Part shown: in pieces, positions 33,009 through 41,891 of the stretch | Layout: every line of letters begins with the position of its first letter | Numbering within the stretch: the first letter of the stretch is position 1 | Assembly: GCA_023393235.1 (NCBI GenBank) | Contig: JAEWMH010000131.1 | Span: 1-64,000 of the forward strand | Source of the DNA: Bacillota bacterium | Lineage (GTDB): Bacteria; Bacillota; Bacilli; Paenibacillales; NBRC-103111 | Direction: 5' to 3' | DNA: 64,000 nt | Notes under the pieces: generated by a model | Databases searched by the model: none | What the model saw: only the letters and a program-made list of their open reading frames with translations | Told to the model about the DNA's origin: nothing | Position numbers and translations under genes: made by a program

Positions 33009-34088
33009 CTACGACAAGTCGGCGAATTTGATGCAGACCGGCTTGGACAGCACCAGGCTGCGGCCGTTGGCCAACAGCCGGCCGGTTTCCGCATCGCGCT
33101 CAAACACCACAATATTGTTGCCGTCCCGGTTGGCGGCGAGTAGCAGCCGGTCATCCGGCGACAACGCAAAGTTGCGGGGATGGCCGCCTTGCGTAAGCAC
33201 ATGCTCCACCGGCGACAGTGTCCCGTCCAACTGGCTTACAGCAAAGACGGCGATGCTGTCATGGCCGCGGTTGGAGCCGTATACGAAACGCCCGTCCCGG
33301 GAAATATGAATGTCCGCCGTGGCGCTTTCTCCGGTGAAATCCTCCGGCAGTGTGCTGATAGTCTGAACCGGCACCAGGGCGCCGCTTGTCCGGTTATAAC
33401 GAAACACCGTAATGGTGGAGTTCAGCTCGTTGATGGAGTACCCCATCGGCAGCTCCGGATGGAACGCAAAATGCCGCGGCCCCGAGCCCGGCGGCAGGTC
33501 CACCGACGCAGTCTCTGTCAGCGATGGTGCTGCCGGATCGATCCGGTAGCTGACGATTTTGTCCATGCCCAGATCGCATACCACCGCAAATTGGTTATCC
33601 GGGTCCACGAACACCGAATGGGCCCGAGCCTGGGTTTGAGCGGGAAGGATACTGGCCCCGGTATGTGTGATCACTTGTGCGGAAGGGCCGATCCGCCCGT
33701 CCTTCAGCACCGAATTGACCCCAACCAGACCGCCATGGTAGCTGGCCGTAAACAGGCACTTGCGGCTTTTGTCCAATTGGATATGGCAAATCGGGGAGTC
33801 TACCGTACGCTCCCGGTTCAGCTCGGTCAGCTTACCCTTTTCCAGATCGATGGAAAAAGCGGCCGCCACTCCGCTGCGTCCCCCGGTCTGGCCTTCGGAG
33901 AGCACATAGAGAATCCCCTTCTCCGGATCCACATCCAGGAACGTGGGATTCTTCAAACCCCGTATACGGTCAGTAATGGTCATTTCCCCATGCTCCGGGT
34001 GAAACAGGCCTACATACACACCATCTTCCTCTGCTTCCGCATAAGACCCGATAAAAGCGAAAATCCGTTTGTTTGCACTGTTCTCCAA
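33009..34088 (-). CDS. Lactonase-family seven-bladed beta-propeller
   Basis: 359 residues of the PF10282 6-phosphogluconolactonase-like family (YkgB type). Blade motifs repeat: FIGSYAEAEEDGVYVGLF, NPTFLDVDPEKGILYVLSE, HSVFVDPDNQFAVVCDLG, GPRHFAFHPELPMGYSIN, GHPRNFALSPDDRLLLAANR. The probable role is hydrolysis of 6-phosphogluconolactone in the oxidative pentose phosphate route; related lactonases exist. TTG 34088 is chosen because the promoter (TATAAT at 34126-34121) places transcription near 34114, past an upstream in-frame TTG, and GGGGTGAT precedes it. Confidence 0.85.
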   Translation of the reverse strand: MENSANKRIFAFIGSYAEAEEDGVYVGLFHPEHGEMTITDRIRGLKNPTFLDVDPEKGILYVLSEGQTGGRSGVAAAFSIDLEKGKLTELNRERTVDSPICHIQLDKSRKCLFTASYHGGLVGVNSVLKDGRIGPSAQVITHTGASILPAQTQARAHSVFVDPDNQFAVVCDLGMDKIVSYRIDPAAPSLTETASVDLPPGSGPRHFAFHPELPMGYSINELNSTITVFRYNRTSGALVPVQTISTLPEDFTGESATADIHISRDGRFVYGSNRGHDSIAVFAVSQLDGTLSPVEHVLTQGGHPRNFALSPDDRLLLAANRDGNNIVVFERDAETGRLLANGRSLVLSKPVCIKFADLS

Positions 34089-34120
34089 ATTTATCACCCC
34101 GCATATAATAATTCGCAATC

Positions 34121-34149
34121 ATTATACATTCCCCGACAAGAATGGACAA
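34121..34149 (-). promoter_or_regulatory. Promoter of the lactonase gene
   Basis: On the minus strand TTGTCC (34149-34144), 17-base spacer, TATAAT (34126-34121). Confidence 0.75.
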
Positions 34150-34155
34150 AAAGAT

Positions 34156-34184
34156 TTGACATGATACGAAATGTTTCGTATTAT
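34156..34184 (+). promoter_or_regulatory. Promoter with 18-base palindrome
   Basis: TTGACA (34156-34161), 17-base spacer, TATTAT (34179-34184). ATACGAAATGTTTCGTAT (34164-34181) is a palindrome with 8-base arms lying across the spacer and -10. The placement resembles the GATACA operators but the arms differ, so a different regulator is likely. Confidence 0.7.
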
Positions 34185-34266
34185 GGAGGAAATGTTGATC
34201 CGTAACGTATCATACCATATTTTGTACCATGGTGGCTACATAGCGGGAAAAGGGGAGAATCGTCCT

Positions 34267-34446
34267 ATGCATACAGAAGTGTATTGCATTTGCTGCAAGC
34301 GGACAGTGCCTGTCGAAATGGCGAAGCTGACCTTCAAAACGGGGTTTTACCGCAACATTCCTTTGGGGATTTGCCAATCCTGCGGTAAAATAGAATTCAA
34401 CGCATATACATATGAGGTTGTATGTATGCCGGCCCCGGCTTATTGA
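34267..34446 (+). CDS. Small Cys-rich, zinc-ribbon-like protein
   Basis: 59 residues with CICCKR near the N-terminus and ICQSCGK at ~36-41, spaced as two halves of a zinc knuckle; FKTGFYRNIPLG lies between. ATG 34267 follows AAGGGGAGA. No family name is recognised. It is preceded by a strong promoter with an 18-base palindrome and followed 53 bases later by the phosphoesterase, with which it may be co-transcribed. Confidence 0.65.
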   Translation: MHTEVYCICCKRTVPVEMAKLTFKTGFYRNIPLGICQSCGKIEFNAYTYEVVCMPAPAY

Positions 34447-34499
34447 AGGTTGGCCCTTCCCGGGACATATGCAAACAACCGGCGGGAAGGAGGCCCACT

Positions 34500-35270
34500 A
34501 TGCTGGAATGGATGATTCCGGGAGCGGCTGCCGCTCTGGCGGGATACGGTTTTTTGATTGTACCTACCCAATGGCTGAAGCTGGAACGGATCCGCCACCC
34601 CATCGGCTTAAACAAGAAGATCCTGCAGATCAGCGACATCCATGTGGAGAAGCTGCGGATCAGCCCCCGCAGATTAGAGCGGACTATCCGGGAGGAAGCG
34701 CCGGACTGGATTTCGCTGACAGGGGATTTTACCCGCAAAACCTGGTATTTGCCCCGTTTGGAGCCTTATCTTAAGGTCATATCCGCTTCGGGTGTACCCG
34801 TTTATGCGGTTTTGGGCAACCATGATTACAAGATGAAAAGCGGCATGAACCGGCTTTTGGAGCTGCTCAGACGATACGGCGTTACTCTGCTGCGCAACGA
34901 GGCGCTCCGCCTGCCGGATTGTACGCTGGTCGGCATCGACAACTTCGGAACCGGCCACAGCAAAATCGGCAAGGCCTTCCGCGAGACCAAACCCACCGAC
35001 ACCATTATCGTCCTCACCCATGATCCCAACGTGGTCCCGCATATCGGGAAACGCTATGATTACCTCATGTCGGGACATCTCCATGGCAAACAACTGAATA
35101 TTCCCTTTTTCTTTCGCTTCAAACCCAAGGGCGAGCTTCCGGCTAAGGGTATCTATAAAGGGCTTCACCGCTCCCCGCAGGGGGCATATTACATATCCAA
35201 AGGAATTGGCCAGGCCGGGGTAAACGCCCGGTTTATGGTCCGCAGCGAGGTCACCGTCCATGAGCTGTAG
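34500..35270 (+). CDS. Calcineurin-type metallophosphoesterase
   Basis: 256 residues with an N-terminal membrane anchor and the two-metal motifs in order: QISDIHVEKL, SLTGDFTRK, LGNHDYK, VLTHDP and SGHLHGKQL. This matches the YkuE-like branch of membrane-bound phosphoesterases that act on phospholipid-type or cell-envelope substrates. ATG 34500 follows AAGGAGG by 8 bases. Confidence 0.88.
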   Translation: MLEWMIPGAAAALAGYGFLIVPTQWLKLERIRHPIGLNKKILQISDIHVEKLRISPRRLERTIREEAPDWISLTGDFTRKTWYLPRLEPYLKVISASGVPVYAVLGNHDYKMKSGMNRLLELLRRYGVTLLRNEALRLPDCTLVGIDNFGTGHSKIGKAFRETKPTDTIIVLTHDPNVVPHIGKRYDYLMSGHLHGKQLNIPFFFRFKPKGELPAKGIYKGLHRSPQGAYYISKGIGQAGVNARFMVRSEVTVHEL

Positions 35271-35300
35271 AACCGTCCCCTACGGACAGGGGGCAGCCGG

Positions 35301-36230
35301 ATGAAAATCGACAGAATGCTGGGGATGCTGATTTATTTGCTCAACCGGGACATGGTCAGCGCCCGGGAGCTGGCGGAGCGCTTCGAGGTTTCCGTCCGCA
35401 CGGTCCAGCGGGATATAGAGACGCTAGGATTGGCCGGTATTCCGGTAGCCTCCACCTTAGGCACCGCCGGGGGGTACAGAATCTTGGATACCTACAAGCT
35501 GAACCGGCAGCTGTTCAGTGCCGAGGACTATGTCCAGCTCATCATTGCCCTTAGGGGCCTTGGCTCCGCTTATCAAAGCAGGGAGGTGGGGGCCGCCTTG
35601 GAGAAAATGCTCTCCCTCGCTCCCGACGGCACGGCGGCGGAGCAGCGGCTGCAGCTGGATTTGAGCATACTGCGGGAGGGAGTGGAGGCGGGGGACCGCC
35701 TGGCTGCTCTGGATGCGGCCATCCGCAGCGGAAAGGCAGTCGGTTTTGACTATACGGACGCACAGCTGGCCACCACACGTCGGCTGGTGGAGCCTGTGCA
35801 GCTCACCTACAAGTGGCATGCCTGGTACCTCTTGGGGTATTGCTGCGATAAACAGGCCTACCGGCTGTTCCGTCTGTCCCGCATCCGCAGTCTCGCCGTT
35901 ACGGCAGAATCCGTAACCCGGGACCACAACCAGGCGGAGCGGCAGTGGGGGGAGGCGGAGAGGGAGCGCCCCTACGTGCGAATGAAGCTGGCTTTTCCCC
36001 CGGAGGTCCGGATTCTGGTGGAGGAGTCCTTTCCGTTTGCCCGCATTAGTGGATCGGCAGAGGGTAATACACTGTTGGCTGAGCTTGCCCTTCCGGAAAA
36101 GGAGCGGGGCTGGTTCGGTGTACTGCTGGAGCTGGGCGGCAAGGTTACGGTTCTGGAGCCTGAAGCCGTCAGGCAGGAGCTGCTTTCCCGGGCCAGGGAT
36201 ATTGTGAATCTGTATTGTTCTGCCGAATAA
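35301..36230 (+). CDS. WYL-domain transcriptional regulator (YafY type)
   Basis: 309 residues. The N-terminal DeoR-like winged helix is RMLGMLIYLLNRDMVSAREL with VSVRTVQRDIETLGLAGIPV; a WYL domain at ~150-210 has WHAWYLLGYCCDKQAYRLFR; a C-terminal WCX extension follows. Such proteins sense small ligands or nucleic acids. The target is unknown; it may control the upstream phosphoesterase or itself. Confidence 0.88.
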   Translation: MKIDRMLGMLIYLLNRDMVSARELAERFEVSVRTVQRDIETLGLAGIPVASTLGTAGGYRILDTYKLNRQLFSAEDYVQLIIALRGLGSAYQSREVGAALEKMLSLAPDGTAAEQRLQLDLSILREGVEAGDRLAALDAAIRSGKAVGFDYTDAQLATTRRLVEPVQLTYKWHAWYLLGYCCDKQAYRLFRLSRIRSLAVTAESVTRDHNQAERQWGEAERERPYVRMKLAFPPEVRILVEESFPFARISGSAEGNTLLAELALPEKERGWFGVLLELGGKVTVLEPEAVRQELLSRARDIVNLYCSAE

Positions 36231-36367
36231 CGACATACAGCTGTCCGGATTCCTCTTCTATAATAGGCTCATCCGTTGGGAGTCTGTCCTGATAATTATT
36301 TATTCACCACAACCACTCCGTCGGACAGACCCCTAGAGCGGATAATAGGGAAGAGGAGCGGATTAAC

Positions 36368-36760
36368 ATGGCCAATAGCACGGAAAGCATCGTCAGAAGC
36401 AATATACATGAGGAATACGCCTACTCCGAAATTGTGGAGGCAGGCGGTTTTGTGTTTCTCAGTTTTTGTGTGGGCAATGTGGGCGGAACAGTAGAGCAGC
36501 AGGTGGAGGGCGCCTTGAATGATATGAGCGGCAGACTTGCGCAAGTGGGGCTGACCCTGGAGCATGTGGTCAAGCTGGATGTGCTTTTGCGGGATGTCTG
36601 GGATATTCCCGTAATGGAGGCGGTGTTCAAACGCAGATTCAAGGGAGTATATCCGGCGCGAAAAACCATTTCTACCGAATTCGCCCATCATGGCGGCCCC
36701 ACCGGCTTGAAGGTGCAGATGGACGCCATTGCCTTTGCGGGAACAGGAAAATCCGGCTGA
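36368..36760 (+). CDS. RidA/YjgF-family protein
   Basis: 130 residues. Family features include FVFLSFCVGNVGG near the start, TLEHVVKLDVLLRDV in the middle and a C-terminal VQMDAIAFAG. True RidA proteins deaminate reactive enamines; here the usual active-site Arg is seen at the FKRRF/YPARKTIS region (KGVYPARKTIS), in keeping with the broader superfamily. ATG 36368 follows GAAGAGGAG. The upstream gap contains a TATAAT box (36259-36264) and arms GTCTGTCC/GGACAGAC. Confidence 0.85.
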   Translation: MANSTESIVRSNIHEEYAYSEIVEAGGFVFLSFCVGNVGGTVEQQVEGALNDMSGRLAQVGLTLEHVVKLDVLLRDVWDIPVMEAVFKRRFKGVYPARKTISTEFAHHGGPTGLKVQMDAIAFAGTGKSG

Positions 36761-36843
36761 GATTGGAATCCATGTTGCGCCGGCAGCCGCATGAGGCTCA
36801 TAATAAAGGGAACGAATGCGGTTGAAAGGATGACTATCCCTCC

Positions 36844-37674
36844 GTGAAAATAACAGCTATGAGTTTTAACCTGCGGGTCTGCCGGTTCCTGGATTTCCAC
36901 CGGTCGTGGGTGTTCCGCCGGGAGAGCGCCGCCTTGGCCGTGGCCGCCCAAAAGCCTTGTCTGGTCGGCTTCCAGGAGCTGACCGGGCGGATGCTGGCGG
37001 AGCTGTCTCCGCTATTGCCGGAATACGGCTATGTGGGGACGGGCCGGAACAAGGATGGCGGCGGCGAGCACAATGCCATCTTCTATCACCGGAAACGGCT
37101 GCTTCCCCTGGAATGGGGCCAGCTGTGGCTGTCCCCGCAACCTCAGGTCCCGGGCAGCATTGGCTGGGATGCGCGCTTCCCCCGCATATGCACCTGGGCC
37201 AAGCTGAAGCTTTTGAAGGATCCGGCAGTTACGATTCTTATGTACAATACCCATCTGGACCATATCGGACGGACGGCCAAACGCCAAGGCGCCTTGCTGG
37301 TCTGGAGGACCATCCGGGAGCATCAGGAGCGCTTCGGGCCTACGCCTGTGCTCTTGGCCGGGGATTTCAACGCGGGACCTGAGCACCCGGTTATCCGCTT
37401 CCTGTCCGGAGAGGATGAGCTGGAGGGGGAGCGCAGCCCCTTGGCCAATGCCTTCGCCGATCCCCGCCATGCGGGAAGAACCCATCATGGTTTTCTGGGG
37501 GGCAAGCTGGGCAAACCCATCGATTATTTATTCGGCGGATTTGGCCTGCTGCCTTTGCACGGGGACGTAATCCGCTCCAAGTATAACGGCCGGTATCCCT
37601 CCGACCATTACCCGGTCAGCGGGGTGTTCCGCCTGCAGCGGCTTAGAGACTGCGACGAAATAAAGTACCGCTAA
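36844..37674 (+). CDS. Endonuclease/exonuclease/phosphatase-fold enzyme
   Basis: 276 residues. MKITAMSFNLRV, GFQELTGRML, YNTHLDHIG, LAGDFNAGPEHP, HHGFLGGKLGKPIDYLF and PSDHYPVSGVF are the ordered metal and catalytic motifs of the DNase-I-like fold (Asn, Glu, His/Asp, Asp-Phe-Asn, terminal Asp-His). The substrate could be a phosphodiester, lipid or nucleic acid. The last eight residues (DCDEIKYR) are encoded by the palindromic element at 37646, so the original C-terminus appears to have been replaced. Confidence 0.85.
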   Translation: MKITAMSFNLRVCRFLDFHRSWVFRRESAALAVAAQKPCLVGFQELTGRMLAELSPLLPEYGYVGTGRNKDGGGEHNAIFYHRKRLLPLEWGQLWLSPQPQVPGSIGWDARFPRICTWAKLKLLKDPAVTILMYNTHLDHIGRTAKRQGALLVWRTIREHQERFGPTPVLLAGDFNAGPEHPVIRFLSGEDELEGERSPLANAFADPRHAGRTHHGFLGGKLGKPIDYLFGGFGLLPLHGDVIRSKYNGRYPSDHYPVSGVFRLQRLRDCDEIKYR

Positions 37675-37692
37675 TTTCCTCGCAGCTCCTTA
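37646..37692. repeat. Palindromic element, copy 2 (short form)
   Basis: GAGACTGCGACGAAAT then AAAGTACCGCTAATTTCC and CGCAGCTCCTTA: the same outer sequence as 466-568 with the inner ~55 bases missing. It supplies stop codons to both converging genes (TAA at 37672-37674; TTA at 37690-37692 for the minus gene). Confidence 0.8.
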
Positions 37693-38400
37693 CGCCGAAG
37701 CCAGTACAAACACCTTGACGTTGCGCTTGACGCCGAAGATGCGGGCCTCGCCCACGTCATTCATGAACACGTCAATTTTGGACCCTTTAATGGCCGAACC
37801 GGTATCCTCTGCCTTGCGGATGCCTACCCCTTCGATATAAACGGTGGAGCCCAGGGGAATAACCTTGGGATCGACGGCTACCGTACGACCTTCTTCCGCC
37901 CGCACACCGCTGTAGGTAATCCCGTATTCGGGATGGGAGGGGGTTTTTCCTGTGGATTCTGCACCGGCTGTATAAGCGGTAAGCGTGGTGGAGAGGACCC
38001 GTTCGATCACCGGCTCCTTGCCTTCCAAAAGCGGCACAGGCATTTCCGGAATTTTAAGCTTTTGTCCCACGTGGATAAAGTTGGGATTAGATATGTCGTT
38101 GTACTCCTGAAGCATGGCTACGGTAGTGCCGAAGCTGCCGGCAATTTTGGATAGGGTATCTCCTGAACTGATGATGTAGGTTAGGTTCTCCACTTTTGGT
38201 GCCGGAGCTTCCGTTCCGTTAGCGGCGGATACCGGCGTGGAGGCGGAAATCTCAGCCGCGGCAGCCGGTGCAATATGGACATCCCATTCCTCATCGCTGA
38301 GCAATTGGCGGGCAGAAGCGCTGCCGCAGGGGGAGACAAGACTCAGGAGAAGCATCAGCAGCAGAGCATAGCGCATGTGGCGTTTCATCGCATCCATCAT
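37690..38400 (-). CDS. Secreted LysM - 3D domain cell-wall protein
   Basis: 236 residues: signal peptide (MRYALLLMLLLSLVSPCGSA), a LysM module at ~75-120 (YIISSGDTLSKIAGSFGTTV), then a 3D/RlpA-like double-psi barrel (VAVDPKVIPLGSTVYIEGVG, DVFMNDVGEARIFGV) with the three Asp that name the domain. Relatives (YocH, Rpf2-like) are muralytic enzymes secreted during growth. It may start at an internal ATG 12 bases downstream. Its stop codon lies in the palindromic element. Confidence 0.88.
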   Translation of the reverse strand: MMDAMKRHMRYALLLMLLLSLVSPCGSASARQLLSDEEWDVHIAPAAAAEISASTPVSAANGTEAPAPKVENLTYIISSGDTLSKIAGSFGTTVAMLQEYNDISNPNFIHVGQKLKIPEMPVPLLEGKEPVIERVLSTTLTAYTAGAESTGKTPSHPEYGITYSGVRAEEGRTVAVDPKVIPLGSTVYIEGVGIRKAEDTGSAIKGSKIDVFMNDVGEARIFGVKRNVKVFVLASA

Positions 38401-38548
38401 CCTCCATGAAATGGTTTTCGGCGGATACCGCCGGTATGAGACAATCTATGAATCTGGCAATAGCTAGCTGTATGTTTACTAGCATGGCCGGATTTTGCGC
38501 TTCTATACCTTCTCTACCAAAATAATCCCCAAACATTCAGGCAAAATG

Positions 38549-38605
38549 ATAGAGCCGCCCGGACAAGCAGCCATGGAATAAGGCTGAATGTCCGGACGGC
38601 TCTAT
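38549..38605 (-). terminator. Long hairpin after the TetR gene
   Basis: Seventeen-base arms ATAGAGCCGCCCGGACA and TGTCCGGACGGCTCTAT with one mismatch, 26 bases past the TetR stop. No strong T-run follows on the minus strand. Confidence 0.6.
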
Positions 38606-38630
38606 ATGGTTTACACAGATTGAAGAAGGT

Positions 38631-39254
38631 CTAAACGGCAGCGCCCTCCAAAAAAAGCTCCACGATCGCTTCGGCGGATTCCCGTACCGACGGATATTGC
38701 TCCATCAGCACAGCACGGTTGCCCAGCATCAGCAGGGAGGAGAAGGAGTAGGCCAGGAAACTGGGGGATAGGGGCTTCAGCTCCCCCCGGCCGGCAGCCT
38801 CCCGGAAGGCCTCTGCCATAATATGGTGGATCCGGCCCTCCGCATGATGGATTTCCTGCACTTGTTCCGGGGAAAGCCGGGACTCCGCCTCCTTCAGCAT
38901 GGTCATCAGATCAGGCCGGGTTTCGGCCAGATGTCCGGTGGCGATTTGGATCAGGCGTTCCTTCAATGTTCCGGGGCCGGCCAGCATGAGTCGCGTTATA
39001 TCGGCTGCACGACCCAACAAATGAACCACAGCTTGGGTAAACAGCACCGCTTTATTGGAATAATAGTAATAGATCGTCGCTTTGGTCACCTGGCAGTCTA
39101 CCGCGATCTGCTCCAGAGAGATCTGCTCATAGCCCTTCTCCATAAACAGCCGCGCTGCCGCTTCCAGGAGCTGTGCCTCAATTCCGGCCTGCGGCTCCGG
39201 GCTTTTCGGCGGACGTCCGGGAGGACGTTTTCTTTTTTGATCCAAACCCTTCAC
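38631..39254 (-). CDS. TetR-family repressor
   Basis: 207 residues. After a basic/proline-rich N-terminus, the HTH reads AARLFMEKGYEQISLEQIAV with VTKATIYYYYSNKAVLFTQA; the C-terminal ligand domain is not assigned. It is divergent from the MMPL exporter at 39365 and so likely represses that gene and itself in response to an exported compound. The start is uncertain: GTG 39254 or TTG 39245. The gap holds an AT-rich promoter region (CCGTCGGTATATATAATGGG). Confidence 0.87.
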   Translation of the reverse strand: MKGLDQKRKRPPGRPPKSPEPQAGIEAQLLEAAARLFMEKGYEQISLEQIAVDCQVTKATIYYYYSNKAVLFTQAVVHLLGRAADITRLMLAGPGTLKERLIQIATGHLAETRPDLMTMLKEAESRLSPEQVQEIHHAEGRIHHIMAEAFREAAGRGELKPLSPSFLAYSFSSLLMLGNRAVLMEQYPSVRESAEAIVELFLEGAAV

Positions 39255-39364
39255 TTCCCCTTGAATAATTAACCCGTCGGTATATATAATGGGATTGTTA
39301 TATTAATTATAAATAAAAGCTGCTTTGAAAGCTATAAGCCGCAATCGGTAAAGGAGCGTTGGTC

Positions 39365-41614
39365 ATGTCCAAGAAGCACTTATGGGAGCAATACGGCCGT
39401 ACGGTGGCCGGCCCCCGTACCAAATGGGTAACCATTCTGATCTGGATTTTGCTGGCGGGCGGATTAAGCATGCTCTTGCCCTCAGCCAAAAGCCAGGAAA
39501 ACAACAACGCGGCCAATCTGCCTGCGGACACACAATCTGTCGTAAGCGATGCTTTAGCCGCACGGGAATTCCCGGGCGACGCCGGAGTCCCTGCGCTATT
39601 GGTATGGCACCGCCCCGGCGGGATGCAGGATGGAGACCTGGCAGGCATCCAGAGTGTGACCCGCACATTGGAGCAGGAGCCTCTGACCCACCAGCTTGTG
39701 GTGCCGCCTCTGCACAAAATGCCGCCCCAGGCGCTGCGCAGCCAGCTGTCTCAGGATCAGAGCACGCTGGTGCTGCCCGTCATTTTCCAAAAAGGGTCGG
39801 ATACGGAGGCGCTTAAAGCCGATCTGGAAACCCTGAAGGAAAAAACAGCGGCTCTTTTGGGCGCCGACCCCTTCGCCGCCAAAACTGACGGTGCGGAGCT
39901 GAGCGCCCGGGTATCCGGACCAGTCGGCATCCAGGTGGATGCGGTTGGACTATTTAAAAGCGCGGATGTGTCCCTGTTGATTGGCACTGTGCTCCTGGTG
40001 CTGATTATTCTGCTCCTGATTTACCGTTCGCCGATCCTCGCACTGATCCCCATTGTGGGTGTAGGCTTTGCTTATGCAGTGGTCAATCCCCTTATCGGCT
40101 GGATTGCTTCCATGGGCTGGATCGAAGTGGACTCCCAGGCCATGTCCATCATGACGGTGCTCCTGTTCGGCGCCGGAACAGATTATTGTCTCTTCCTGAT
40201 CGCCCGCTTCCGCCAGACGCTGAAGGAGGAAAAGGACAAGAGCAAGGCATTGCTTAACGCTATCAGCGATTCCTCGGGCGCCATTGCCATGAGCGGATTT
40301 ACTGTCGTGCTTTCTCTTCTGGCGCTGCTTCTGGCCAAATACGGAGCGTATCACCGTTTTGCAGTACCGTTCAGTTTGTCCATTCTGGTTATGGGCATTG
40401 CCAGTCTGACGCTGGTGCCCGCGCTGCTGGCTGTGCTTGGCCGGACCTCCTTCTATCCCTTCATCCCGCGGACCCGGGAGATGCAGGAGGAGCGGGCGGC
40501 CCGCACCGGCAAGCCCGTTCCGCCCGCACGGCATCCCCACCCGTACAGCAATATTTTCAGCGGCTGGATTGTTAGAAAGCCCTGGACTGTCGCCTTATCC
40601 GCGTTTATCCTGCTGGGGGTGCTAGCGTCCTTCGCGCCGCGCATCTCCTACACCTTTGATACCCTGTCCTCGTTTCCGGAGGATATGGAATCCCGTCAGG
40701 GCTTCGCGGTGATTGCCGAGCAGTTCAGCCCCGGTGAGCTCGCGCCTGTTAAGGTGATGCTGGACACAGACGGCAAGCAGGTAGACGGTGCAGCGGCGTT
40801 GAAGGCACTGCCTTTCGTCAGCAAGGTGTCCGATCCTGTTGCGGGCAAAACAGACCCTACCCTCGTCGCCTATGAGGTAGAACTGAACATGAACCCGTAT
40901 TCGGCTGAGGCCATGGACACCATTCCCCAATTTTATACTGCCATGGAGAAGGCTTTGGGCGCTTCCGGCGTAGGGGAGCCAGGAGACAAGGTGTGGATTT
41001 CCGGCCAAACGGCCACCCAATATGATACCCGTGAAACCGGTGACCGGGATGCCTCGGTTATCATTCCGGCGGTCATTATCTTGATTGCCCTGCTGCTGCT
41101 GGTGTACCTGCGGTCCATCATTGCAGTGGTGTATTTAATCGCTACGGTGCTCCTGTCCTACTTCTCGGCGTTAGGGCTGGGCTGGCTGGTCATTCATTAT
41201 CTGTTGGGTGCCGACGCCATCCAGGGCTTCATTCCCGTCTATGCCTTCGTCTTCCTGGTGGCGCTGGGTGAGGACTACAATATCTTCATGATCTCCGGCA
41301 TCTGGCAAAAAAGCCGCACCATGCCCCTCTCCCGTGCCATCCGGGAGGGCGTTATGGAAAGCGGCTCGGTTATCACTTCCGCAGGCCTGATTCTGGCCGG
41401 CACCTTTGCGGTTCTGGGCACCCTGCCCATTCAGATTCTGGTTCACTTCGGGATCATTACCGCCATCGGCGTGCTGCTGGATACCTTTGTGGTAAGACCG
41501 TTCCTGGTGCCTGCGCTGACCCGGATTCTCGGCAAATGGTCCTTCTGGCCGGGGCGGTATACACCGATTCCGGAGGAGGAGCCGGCGCTCCAGAGCGGAC
41601 GGGGTAAAGCTTAA
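39365..41614 (+). CDS. MMPL-family (RND-like) membrane transporter
   Basis: 749 residues of the MmpL/YdfJ type: two sets of one plus five membrane helices with large outside loops after the first (~35-185) and seventh helices. Signature segments are FGAGTDYCLFLIARFRQTLK and ALGEDYNIFMISGIWQKSR, the proton-relay Asp-Tyr motifs of helices 4 and 10. It exports a lipid or drug using the proton gradient. ATG 39365 follows AAGGAGCG by 8 bases. Controlled by the divergent TetR gene. Confidence 0.9.
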   Translation: MSKKHLWEQYGRTVAGPRTKWVTILIWILLAGGLSMLLPSAKSQENNNAANLPADTQSVVSDALAAREFPGDAGVPALLVWHRPGGMQDGDLAGIQSVTRTLEQEPLTHQLVVPPLHKMPPQALRSQLSQDQSTLVLPVIFQKGSDTEALKADLETLKEKTAALLGADPFAAKTDGAELSARVSGPVGIQVDAVGLFKSADVSLLIGTVLLVLIILLLIYRSPILALIPIVGVGFAYAVVNPLIGWIASMGWIEVDSQAMSIMTVLLFGAGTDYCLFLIARFRQTLKEEKDKSKALLNAISDSSGAIAMSGFTVVLSLLALLLAKYGAYHRFAVPFSLSILVMGIASLTLVPALLAVLGRTSFYPFIPRTREMQEERAARTGKPVPPARHPHPYSNIFSGWIVRKPWTVALSAFILLGVLASFAPRISYTFDTLSSFPEDMESRQGFAVIAEQFSPGELAPVKVMLDTDGKQVDGAAALKALPFVSKVSDPVAGKTDPTLVAYEVELNMNPYSAEAMDTIPQFYTAMEKALGASGVGEPGDKVWISGQTATQYDTRETGDRDASVIIPAVIILIALLLLVYLRSIIAVVYLIATVLLSYFSALGLGWLVIHYLLGADAIQGFIPVYAFVFLVALGEDYNIFMISGIWQKSRTMPLSRAIREGVMESGSVITSAGLILAGTFAVLGTLPIQILVHFGIITAIGVLLDTFVVRPFLVPALTRILGKWSFWPGRYTPIPEEEPALQSGRGKA

Positions 41615-41704
41615 CCGCAGCAAGATAACCTTCTGCCGCCGAAGAGGAGCTTTGGGCAGGAGGAGCCGCAGTTCTTTCGTGGCTCCGAACCACCTGTCGA
41701 AGCT

Positions 41705-41890
41705 GTCCAAATGCAAAAGTGCAGCTATTTTAGCCGGGAGGGCCTAAGTGGGAGCCACATCCTGCAAAAGTGCAGCTAATTCCGCTCCATAACCGGTTCA
41801 TCGGACTTCCAGCGGAAAATAACGGCACTTTTGCAGGCGCACCGGCGGGTCGAATCGTTTTGTCTGAACATAACTGCACTTTGCAGTTTG
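41705..41890. repeat. TGCAAAAGTGCAGCTA repeats
   Basis: GCAAAAGTGCAGCTA occurs at about 41711 and 41765 in direct order; inverse forms TAACGGCACTTTTGCA and TAACTGCACTTTGCAG occur at about 41820 and 41873. Intergenic, between converging genes. Confidence 0.65.
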
Positions 41891-41891
41891 C

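Noticed and set aside
33180..34205. 341-residue plus-strand frame opposite the lactonase
   Set aside because: Antisense shadow crossing the lactonase promoter.
38401..38548. c-di-AMP (ydaO) riboswitch before the LysM-3D gene
   Set aside because: Such genes often carry one, but the conserved blocks were not found in this gap.
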